Made by a program: the position numbers and the translations under genes
The notes under the pieces: model-generated
Told to the model about the DNA's origin: nothing
Databases searched by the model: none
Seen by the model: only the letters and a program-made list of their open reading frames with translations
From: Bacteroidales bacterium
Lineage (GTDB): Bacteria > Bacteroidota > Bacteroidia > Bacteroidales > FEN-979
Direction: 5' to 3'
NCBI GenBank assembly: GCA_016783905.1
Contig: JADHVQ010000006.1
Coordinates: 1-52,540 of the forward strand
Length of the DNA stretch: 52,540 nt
Part shown: one piece after another, positions 1-6,656 of the stretch
Layout of the letters: each line of letters begins with the position of its first letter
How positions within the stretch are numbered: position 1 is the stretch's first letter

Positions 1-11
1 TTACAATATCT

Positions 12-953
12 CTAATCTTCATTTTTTTTAGTATATATAACAAAATTCAAATTTGTTCCTTCATTGACCTTACTTTTCAAAGTCATCTCATCTGAATAAT
101 TTTTAATATTTGGGAGCCCCATCCCTGCACCAAATCCCATTTCTCTGACCCAGTCGGGTGCTGTTGAATAGCCCTGACTCATTGCTTTCTTTACATCAGA
201 AATTCCCGGACCCGAATCAATTGCATTTACCGTTATTTTATCTGGTTGTATCTTTGCCACAAGTTCTCCTTCAGGAGTGAAAATAACTATGTTCATCTCG
301 GCTTCGAAAGTTGCAATTGCAACTCTTCTTACTGTTTCCGGCAAGAATCCCAATCTCAATAAATTCTTTCTGAGCTTACTGGTTTGTTCTCCTGCTTTTT
401 TAAATTCACCTCCTTTTATACGGTATTTCAAAATCAGAGTAGAATTGTCCGAGATCACATCTTCAAAAATATGACTTGCCCTGTATTTATGAATTTCTTC
501 TTCATGATAATCAATCTCAAGTTTTTTCAGCAAGCCCTCTATAATATCCCCCTTTGTTATAATTCCAACAAGTTTCTTTGTATCTCTGTCAACAACGGGG
601 AATCGGCCATAGCCATCCCTCTCAAATTTACCTACCACTTGAACAATGGGCTCATCCGAATAAACTGTACCAACATTTTTTGTCATCCTGTTTTCAACTT
701 TTTCATCAATTCCTCCACCTCCAAGAAGGCAAATTATAAAGTCTTCTATGGTTACTATTCCAACCAACCTGTCACCTTCCACAACAGGTATTCCGGATAT
801 TTTATTATTTCTGAGAATCCTTCTTACATCGTTCATTGTACTATCCGGCTTTAAAGTTATAACATTATCATTCATCACTTGCTCTACTTTCAGCTCATAA
901 GTTAACTCCTGAGTCTTAGACGGTTTTTTATGATGTATAGGTTTATTTCTCAT
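12..953 (-). CDS. CBS-domain pair fused to an anti-sigma/histidine-kinase-type ATPase domain
   Basis: This 313-residue protein has two CBS domains (about residues 23-77 and 86-143) followed by a GHKL ATPase domain (about 172-309). The ATPase part shows an E-x-x-N type helix around N221, a D-S-G-P-G box at 246-250 and a glycine-rich lid at 273-280, as in RsbW/SpoIIAB-type serine kinases. CBS pairs usually bind adenine nucleotides, so the protein may sense energy charge and switch a partner. Its start overlaps the DRTGG gene by 11 bases, and it is the last complete gene of the redox operon. From family knowledge, similar kinase and DRTGG genes accompany bifurcating [FeFe]-hydrogenase operons in Clostridia. 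The real target is unknown. The gene is clearly AT-rich. Confidence 0.85.
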   Translation of the reverse strand: MRNKPIHHKKPSKTQELTYELKVEQVMNDNVITLKPDSTMNDVRRILRNNKISGIPVVEGDRLVGIVTIEDFIICLLGGGGIDEKVENRMTKNVGTVYSDEPIVQVVGKFERDGYGRFPVVDRDTKKLVGIITKGDIIEGLLKKLEIDYHEEEIHKYRASHIFEDVISDNSTLILKYRIKGGEFKKAGEQTSKLRKNLLRLGFLPETVRRVAIATFEAEMNIVIFTPEGELVAKIQPDKITVNAIDSGPGISDVKKAMSQGYSTAPDWVREMGFGAGMGLPNIKNYSDEMTLKSKVNEGTNLNFVIYTKKNED

Positions 954-1302
954 AATCGGAATATCCTATAAGTCCATTATTATATAGTTTGCCACAACTC
1001 TCAAACATCAGGGTTTTCGTGGTAAGAAGAGTTATTTTTTTCTCCTTTGCAAGGTCAACAGTCTCCTTGGATGGTTTTTTCCCCCTCACAAAACATACTA
1101 CTTTGACACCTGCGTTCTCAGCAGTATATATAACCTGTGGAGTCGTTAATCCTGTTAAAAGGAGGGTGTCAGGCTTTATAAAAGCCAGCACATCGCTCAT
1201 CAAATCGGCTCCACAAACCATAGTAATATTGGAATCCAACCTATTTTTAGCACTGCACAATATTTCGGCATCAAGAATTTGAATTATTTTACCAAGTTTC
1301 AT
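943..1302 (-). CDS. DRTGG domain protein
   Basis: This 119-residue single-domain protein resembles the DRTGG domain (the regulatory domain also found in phosphotransacetylase-like proteins and CBS-DRTGG fusions). Visible hallmarks are the N-terminal segment MKLGKIIQILDAE, a central G-A-D-L-M-S-D-V-L motif, and T-G-L-T-T-P-Q. It overlaps the downstream CBS/ATPase gene by 11 bases and lies 16 bases behind the NuoF-like gene, so co-transcription is very likely. DRTGG domains are presumed ligand-binding or regulatory; the ligand is not known. The spacer before it contains a short TTTTTAC tandem word. A role in controlling the NAD-linked redox enzyme is inferred from gene context only. Confidence 0.8.
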   Translation of the reverse strand: MKLGKIIQILDAEILCSAKNRLDSNITMVCGADLMSDVLAFIKPDTLLLTGLTTPQVIYTAENAGVKVVCFVRGKKPSKETVDLAKEKKITLLTTKTLMFESCGKLYNNGLIGYSDYEK

Positions 1303-1318
1303 TCTTACTTTTTACTTT

Positions 1319-3196
1319 TTACTTTTTAATTTCTTTTTCCCTCCTTTTAACAGGATAGGGTTCCTCTATTCCTGTGATTTTTTCCGTTTCTTTACCGGAG
1401 ACTTTAATAATAGCAGATACCTTTGTAGGACACACATCAAGACATGTCCCGCACTTTGTACATTTGGATTGATCTATAATATGAATATGTTTCAACTCTC
1501 CTTTAATCGCGCCCGGAGGACAGTTTTTTAAACACAGCCTGCATCCCGTACATTTTTCAGGAAGAATATAATATTTAATTAAATTTTTACAAACAAGTGC
1601 AGGGCACATACTCTCCTTTATATGTGCTTCATATTCATCTCTGAAATATTTAAGGGTAGATAGAACAGGATTTGGAAGAGTTGTTCCAAGTCCGCACATT
1701 GAAGCATCCTTGATTGCATTACCGGCTTCCTCAAGAAATTCCAAATCTCCTTCTTTTCCGTTCCCATTTGTTATATTAGTCAGAACTTCTAGCAAGGCAT
1801 CGCTTCCATCCCTGCATGTTGTGCATTTTCCACAGGATTCATCATTTGTAAACTGAATAAAGAATTTAGCCACATCCACCATACAGGTATCTTCATCCAT
1901 AACAATCATTCCGCCTGAACCCATCATTGAGCCCGCATTTGTGAGGCTTTCATAATCAATAGGCACATCAATCATACTGTAAGGAATACATCCTCCGGAT
2001 GGCCCACCCGTCTGGACTGCTTTAAATTTCTTATCATCCGGAATTCCTCCGCCAATATCATAAACAACTTCCCTAAGGGTTATACCCATTGGAACTTCTA
2101 TAAGTCCTGTATTATTAATCTTACCAACAAGTGAAAAAATCTTGGTGCCTTTGCTTGTTTCAGTACCGATTTTTGAAAACCAATCTGCTCCTCTGTTAAT
2201 TATTACCGGAACATTTGCCCAGGTTTCAACATTATTTATAACTGTAGGGCAATCCCATATTCCGAATTCTGCAGGGAAAGGGGGGCGTTGTCTCGGTTCA
2301 GGGCCCTTTCCTTCAATTGAATGAATGAGTGATGTCTCCTCTCCGCATACAAATGCACCTGAACCTTCTCTTATCTCCAGGTTAAAACTGAAATCGGTAC
2401 CAAGAATATTTTCCCCAAGAAGACCATAATCCCTGGCATGGGAAATAGCTAAATCCATTCTCTTTATGGCAAGTGGATATTCTGTTCTGGCATAGATGTA
2501 TCCGCGGGAAACGCCAATTGCATAAGCGCCAAGTATCATTCCTTCAATTACTGTATGCGGATCTGATTCAAAAACACTCCTGTCCATATATGCTCCGGGG
2601 TCACCTTCATCGCAATTGCAGATAATGTACTTAGGTGTCTTTTGTTCTGTTCTGCAAATCTTCCATTTAGTCCCTGTAGGAAAACCCGCACCACCTCTCC
2701 CTCTCAATCCCGAACGTGTAATTTCATCAATAACCTCATCAGGTGTCATTGAGATCAGAACCTTTTCAAGCGCTGTATAGCCATCCCTTGCAACATAATC
2801 GTCAATCTTTTCAGGGTCAATTATTCCTTTATTTCTGAGAACAACAAGCATCTGCTTTTTGAAGAATGGAATCTCAGATAATAGCGGAATAGGCTCTTTC
2901 TTTTCAGGCGGTGTAAACATCAATTTTTTAACAGGTCTGCCCTTCAGGAAATGCTCCTGAACAAGAAAGGGAATATCCTCCGGATTTAAAAACCCATAGA
3001 AGATTTCATCGGGTTGAACCACCAAAAGAGGTCCCTGTCCGCAAAATCCATTACAACCCGTTATGATAACAGATATCTCCTTTTCGAGTCCCTGCTTTTG
3101 TATTTCATTTTCAAGAGTCTCTTTAATTCTAAATGCTCCGCCGGCAACACACCCAGTACCTGTGCAGAGCATTAATTCTATTCTTCTTACAGCCAT
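1319..3196 (-). CDS. NADH-binding subunit of a soluble-type redox complex (NuoF/HndC/HydB-like)
   Basis: This 625-residue protein is built like the flavin subunit of NAD(P)-reducing bifurcating hydrogenases. It has an N-terminal thioredoxin-like [2Fe-2S] domain (C11, C16, C48, C52), a NuoF FMN/NADH domain with G-R-G-G-A-G-F at about 166-172, an SLBB segment, a [4Fe-4S] site (C455, C458, C461, C501) and a C-terminal 2x[4Fe-4S] ferredoxin (C549 to about 590). It should exchange electrons between NAD(H), FMN and iron-sulfur centres. The start is supported by a strong AGGAGG ribosome site 8 bases upstream, unusual in this phylum. It follows the HndB-like gene by four bases. The hydrogenase or other catalytic partner is not in the window. 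Confidence 0.93.
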   Translation of the reverse strand: MAVRRIELMLCTGTGCVAGGAFRIKETLENEIQKQGLEKEISVIITGCNGFCGQGPLLVVQPDEIFYGFLNPEDIPFLVQEHFLKGRPVKKLMFTPPEKKEPIPLLSEIPFFKKQMLVVLRNKGIIDPEKIDDYVARDGYTALEKVLISMTPDEVIDEITRSGLRGRGGAGFPTGTKWKICRTEQKTPKYIICNCDEGDPGAYMDRSVFESDPHTVIEGMILGAYAIGVSRGYIYARTEYPLAIKRMDLAISHARDYGLLGENILGTDFSFNLEIREGSGAFVCGEETSLIHSIEGKGPEPRQRPPFPAEFGIWDCPTVINNVETWANVPVIINRGADWFSKIGTETSKGTKIFSLVGKINNTGLIEVPMGITLREVVYDIGGGIPDDKKFKAVQTGGPSGGCIPYSMIDVPIDYESLTNAGSMMGSGGMIVMDEDTCMVDVAKFFIQFTNDESCGKCTTCRDGSDALLEVLTNITNGNGKEGDLEFLEEAGNAIKDASMCGLGTTLPNPVLSTLKYFRDEYEAHIKESMCPALVCKNLIKYYILPEKCTGCRLCLKNCPPGAIKGELKHIHIIDQSKCTKCGTCLDVCPTKVSAIIKVSGKETEKITGIEEPYPVKRREKEIKK

Positions 3197-3200
3197 TTTT

Positions 3201-3584
3201 TTAACCTCCTTTTTCTGAGCCTATGCCAATAGCATATTCTGTTACAATATTACCACCCAGAATATGTTCTTTGAAAACCCTTCTTACTTTATCAGGGGTC
3301 AGGTGACCATATTTAACTGATGGTAAATTCAGGAGTTCAACGGTAGCCATTGGTTCCATTGAACATAGACCCGCACAGCCCGACGTTGTGAGCATTACAT
3401 CCTTTTCAGGTAAGATTTCAATCTCTCCGAGAAATGCGGAAACTATCTCTCTTGCACCTGCAGCAATGCCACATGTTCCCATATGAACAATGATCTTGCT
3501 TTTATATTTTCCTTCTCTAAGGTAAATTTCCTTCTGAGCTTCTTTTCTTTTTTTTCTTAATTCATCTAAGGTTAGTTGTGCCAT
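3201..3584 (-). CDS. HndB-like thioredoxin-fold [2Fe-2S] ferredoxin subunit
   Basis: This 127-residue protein has an N-terminal basic helix followed by a thioredoxin-like ferredoxin fold with H-M-G-T-C-G-I-A-A-G-A and T-S-G-C-A-G-L-C. It matches the HndB subunit of NAD(P)-reducing hydrogenases. Only three cysteines are present in the whole protein (38, 70, 74), one fewer than the four ligands of NuoE-type domains, so its cluster may be ligated differently or be absent. It lies two bases behind the HdrA::NuoE fusion gene and four bases before the NuoF-like gene, which places it in the same complex. It probably relays electrons or stabilises the NuoE/NuoF pair; this is inference. Confidence 0.85.
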   Translation of the reverse strand: MAQLTLDELRKKRKEAQKEIYLREGKYKSKIIVHMGTCGIAAGAREIVSAFLGEIEILPEKDVMLTTSGCAGLCSMEPMATVELLNLPSVKYGHLTPDKVRRVFKEHILGGNIVTEYAIGIGSEKGG

Positions 3585-3586
3585 AA

Positions 3587-4456
3587 TTATCCCATTGTTT
3601 TATATTTTTCAATAATTCCCGGAATATCCTTTGTAGATAATTTACCATAAACATTATCTCCAATCATTGCAGCGGGTGCGAGTCCGCAACAACCAATGCA
3701 CCTCACCGATTTAAGAGTAAATAACATGTCAGGAGTAGTTTCATTTTCTTTTATTTCAAGGACATCGCTTAATCTTTCCATCAGCCGCTCGCTTCCTTTC
3801 ACATAGCAGGCTGTTCCCATGCAAACATTTATTACATGTTTGCCTCTTGGAACAAGGCTAAAGGAGCTGTAAAAGGTCGCAATCATTAAAATATGAGATA
3901 GCGGATACCCTACTTCTTGTGAAACGTATTTTAATACATTCTCAGGAAGATAGTTGAATGCAGAGTTTATTTGCTGAAGGATTGCCATTAGCGGACCTTC
4001 CCTATCTTTATTTATCTTTATTATTTCCAGAACCTTTTCCTCGTACTGGGGTTCAAGTTCCACTTTTGTTTTTTCAAGGGGCTGGACTTTATTTCTTGTT
4101 GGACAGTTAGTTATACATGTTCCACATCCCGTGCATTTTTCTTCGTTTAAATACCTTGGTTTTTTGTTAAGGATTACTTTAAAATTTCCTGCCTCACCCT
4201 CTATCTTTTCAATATCCGATAATGTAATTATCTCTATATCTTTATGTCTTCCTATCTCGACTAATCTTGGTGCCATTGTACACATTGCACAATCGTTAGT
4301 AGGGAAGGTTTTATCCAGTTGAGCCATTACTCCCCCAATGGAGGGTTTATTGTCAACTAGGTAAACTTTAAGCCCTGATTCAGCTAAATCCAATGCGGCT
4401 TGCATACCGCTTATGCCGCCGCCTAAAACCGCTACTGCTCCTACTTTTTCCGTCAT
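3587..4456 (-). CDS. HdrA N-terminal fragment fused to NuoE (24-kDa [2Fe-2S] subunit)
   Basis: Residues 1-120 match the start of the HdrA/QmoA flavoprotein: a Rossmann G-G-G-I-S-G at 12-17, the C-A-M-C-T-M-A-P-R-L-V-E-I-G-R-H signature at 56-71, and a ferredoxin site (C108, C111, C114, C118). The protein then switches directly to a NuoE domain (about 135-289) with [2Fe-2S] ligands C212, C217, C253 and C257. The second half of the HdrA FAD/NAD fold and the later HdrA ferredoxins are absent. The gene starts two bases after the QmoC-like gene stop, with a GGAGG ribosome site inside the end of that gene. It probably couples an HdrA-like site to NuoF. The fusion is complete and in frame; its flavin content cannot be judged from sequence. 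Confidence 0.88.
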   Translation of the reverse strand: MTEKVGAVAVLGGGISGMQAALDLAESGLKVYLVDNKPSIGGVMAQLDKTFPTNDCAMCTMAPRLVEIGRHKDIEIITLSDIEKIEGEAGNFKVILNKKPRYLNEEKCTGCGTCITNCPTRNKVQPLEKTKVELEPQYEEKVLEIIKINKDREGPLMAILQQINSAFNYLPENVLKYVSQEVGYPLSHILMIATFYSSFSLVPRGKHVINVCMGTACYVKGSERLMERLSDVLEIKENETTPDMLFTLKSVRCIGCCGLAPAAMIGDNVYGKLSTKDIPGIIEKYKTMG

Positions 4457-4457
4457 T

Positions 4458-5651
4458 TTATTTCGCCTCCGTTAAAGATAACTTATGTTCTTTATGCTGT
4501 TGTAACTGGAATGCCTTTTCTTTAATCCTGTAAAAATAAATAGCGAATGGCCGGTATGCAAGATGTGACCATTTCGAAAAAGGAACCTCGATCAGGATCA
4601 TCGGCACAAGCACGGCCATATGTACGATGTAAAAAATATAGGTCGCTAACGCATATCCATTTATCCGAAAGATGTGAATCAGGATCCCGGATATGACCGT
4701 AAGGGTCAGCATCACCAAGAAAAGCCAGTCACTGACATGGGAAAACTGGAATTTAATATCTTTTTTCCTCAACCTGCCGATCAACGCAAAGAATAATCCG
4801 AACAACAATCCCAGGGTAGCATAATACCCTAATAATCTTTGTGGATGCCAGAATTTGTGAACAATATCTGTCTGGAACCATTCCAGATAAACGACAATGA
4901 CGATGAACATGATGGTATACCCGGACATGAGTAACCAATGGGCTAACCAATACCTTCTATCGTTGCATTTTGAAAATTTTGGCTGAGCTGCAAAGTTGAA
5001 AAGCAGCACCCAGAATTCACGAATATATGTGGCAAATGAAACTTTTATATCCTTGTTTTTCCAGATAATATAATAATACATCCGGAGAATGTTGGAGATA
5101 AGCAGGGTTGCGACAATTGCCGCCATTGTCCAGTCAAAAATTTCAACATATCTCCAGGGCGCAAATGAATTGATCAAAACACCTCCGTCTTTACCAATGT
5201 TTTCTGCGGAAAAGCTTATTCCAAAAGAAGGGAGAACAACAACAAAAGATACTATGACCAGGGCAGCGAAGAATAAAATATATGCAATCTCCCAGATTTT
5301 TGACGTATAGAATCTTTTTGAAAGGCCGGTCCAGTCATAGTTTGCAGTTAAATATCGCCTGAGCGTCATCATCGTTTCTCCAGGATCTGCCTGCCTCGGA
5401 CATGATGTAGAGCAGTCGCCACAGTAGTAGCAAAGCCACGGGCCTAAATTGCTTAGCAATCTTTCTCTCAATCCTGCCCTGACATACTGAAAACATCTGT
5501 GAAGGGAAAAGCTTGTTTCGTTTGACGACAAAGGACAGATGATCGTGCAGCCGCCACAACTAAGGCAAGCATTGGTATCGAATTTCCCATACTTACGAAC
5601 TTCCTCTAATAGATTTGAGTCAGCCCATTCTTCCCATTCAACTTTTTTCAT
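4458..5651 (-). CDS. QmoC/HdrCE-like membrane subunit: two [4Fe-4S] clusters plus cytochrome b domain
   Basis: This 397-residue protein has an HdrC-type dicluster domain (C29, C32, C35, C39 and C74, C77, C80, C84, each followed by proline). About six membrane helices follow (roughly 119-141, 172-192, 235-257, 273-293, 307-327, 336-357). Histidines near or within the helices (H238, H326, H344) could ligate heme b, as in NarI/HdrE/DsrM proteins. The HdrC-HdrE fusion layout is that of QmoC, the quinone-interacting subunit of QmoABC. It is the first gene of the operon and would anchor the NuoEF/HdrA module to the membrane and exchange electrons with menaquinone (inference). An AAGGA sequence lies 8 bases before the chosen ATG. 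Its base composition is closer to the rest of the window than to the genes after it. Confidence 0.88.
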   Translation of the reverse strand: MKKVEWEEWADSNLLEEVRKYGKFDTNACLSCGGCTIICPLSSNETSFSLHRCFQYVRAGLRERLLSNLGPWLCYYCGDCSTSCPRQADPGETMMTLRRYLTANYDWTGLSKRFYTSKIWEIAYILFFAALVIVSFVVVLPSFGISFSAENIGKDGGVLINSFAPWRYVEIFDWTMAAIVATLLISNILRMYYYIIWKNKDIKVSFATYIREFWVLLFNFAAQPKFSKCNDRRYWLAHWLLMSGYTIMFIVIVVYLEWFQTDIVHKFWHPQRLLGYYATLGLLFGLFFALIGRLRKKDIKFQFSHVSDWLFLVMLTLTVISGILIHIFRINGYALATYIFYIVHMAVLVPMILIEVPFSKWSHLAYRPFAIYFYRIKEKAFQLQQHKEHKLSLTEAK

Positions 5652-5743
5652 TTTTTCATTCCTTATAATGGATTACGATCGCGTGAAAATAAAATCAGGT
5701 GTGAAGCAATTAACAAATTAAACTATTTAAATCCTCAGAAACA

Positions 5744-5757
5744 ATGACATTTGTCAT
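5744..5757. promoter_or_regulatory. Crp/Fnr-family operator palindrome
   Basis: A perfect inverted repeat, ATGACA-TT-TGTCAT, lies 93 bases upstream of the QmoC-like start. Read as TGAC-N4-GTCA it has the shape bound by Crp/Fnr-family factors such as HcpR and NnrR. The next upstream gene encodes a Crp/Fnr regulator, so control of the redox operon by it is a natural inference. No second copy was seen in the crp-hypF gap. Confidence 0.55.
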
Positions 5758-5830
5758 CTTTTGAAAAAAAACAAGAAAACGTTAGGAAAATTTTTCTTTC
5801 TTTCATAAAGATACGCTTCTCATCCTTGAG

Positions 5831-6544
5831 TCAGGGAATGCTGCAGGCGATTTTTTTCAACCTGTCTTCATCGTGAATGAAAATCTTTCTTCCTTTGATG
5901 GAGACAATTTTCTTCTCTTTCCATTCGGTTAGTAAACGGATTACTGTTTCCGGCGCGGCACCCACGATGTTGGCCAGGTCCTGCCGGGTCAGGTTCAGGT
6001 AGGTGTTTTCCGGAGGGACCGAGGGCACAAGAAAGTTCTGATAAAGATATAACAATGTATTTGCCAATCGTTCCCTGACGGGTTTATGCGCCATGGAGAT
6101 CATTTTATCTTCTGCATCTACCAGTTGTTTACTCAGAAAGGCGATCAGTGCCGAGGTAAATTCAGGATATCTGAGTGTCAATTGAAAGAATTCATTTTTT
6201 CCAATGAAACAAAGAACAGAATCCTCCAGTGCCTGTGCGGATACAGAGTAGGGGGTTCCGGTAAGAAGCGCTTTCAGGCCGATGAACTCTCCCGGAAAGG
6301 CCAGGCGGGTAATATGTTCGCGCCCGTAAGAACCATGTTTAAAAATCTTAATACGGCCTGATTTTACACAGAAAACTCCGTGTGGTTTATTCCCTTCCAA
6401 AAATATTTTAAGGCCTTTTTTATACTGCTGGACAACTTTTTGGAGTTGTAAAGTATGTAGGTCTTCCGGGGTTAACTTGGAGAAAAATGAGCCAAATGCT
6501 TCCTGGCAGCTAAGGCAATGTGAACCTGCGGATTTTTTAACCAT
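5831..6544 (-). CDS. Crp/Fnr-family transcriptional regulator
   Basis: This 237-residue protein has an N-terminal cyclic-nucleotide-binding-like barrel (about 25-145), a dimerisation helix and a C-terminal winged helix whose recognition region includes T-R-Q-D-L-A-N-I-V-G and E-T-V-I-R. Two cysteines near the N-terminus (C-L-S-C) resemble part of an Fnr-type set, but a full four-cysteine cluster site is not evident. It could therefore be an Fnr, HcpR/Dnr-like heme or another redox sensor. A TATGTTTG/TTG promoter lies just upstream, divergent from the hyp operon. The operator before the redox operon suggests that it controls those genes, and its position suggests possible control of hyp as well. 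Confidence 0.9.
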   Translation of the reverse strand: MVKKSAGSHCLSCQEAFGSFFSKLTPEDLHTLQLQKVVQQYKKGLKIFLEGNKPHGVFCVKSGRIKIFKHGSYGREHITRLAFPGEFIGLKALLTGTPYSVSAQALEDSVLCFIGKNEFFQLTLRYPEFTSALIAFLSKQLVDAEDKMISMAHKPVRERLANTLLYLYQNFLVPSVPPENTYLNLTRQDLANIVGAAPETVIRLLTEWKEKKIVSIKGRKIFIHDEDRLKKIACSIP

Positions 6545-6566
6545 TGTGAATAAGTAAACAGATAGA

Positions 6567-6597
6567 CAAACATACCATAATTATTGTAAATACGCAA
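6567..6597 (-). promoter_or_regulatory. Bacteroidota-type promoter of the Crp/Fnr gene
   Basis: The minus strand carries TATGTTTG (6574 to 6567) preceded by TTG (6597 to 6595) at a 20-base spacing. This matches the phylum consensus TTG-N19-21-TAnnTTTG. Transcription would begin near 6561, about 17 bases before the gene. Confidence 0.6.
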
Positions 6598-6612
6598 ATT
6601 CTAAAGATTGTT

Positions 6613-6620
6613 TATTTTTG
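6613..6620 (+). promoter_or_regulatory. Predicted -7 promoter element of the hyp operon
   Basis: TATTTTTG matches the TAnnTTTG element of the Bacteroidota housekeeping sigma factor and lies 37 bases before the preferred hypF ATG. No TTG is seen at the ideal upstream spacing. Confidence 0.45.
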
Positions 6621-6656
6621 CTGAACTAATTTTTTATCTGCGTGATCTCCTGGGAC

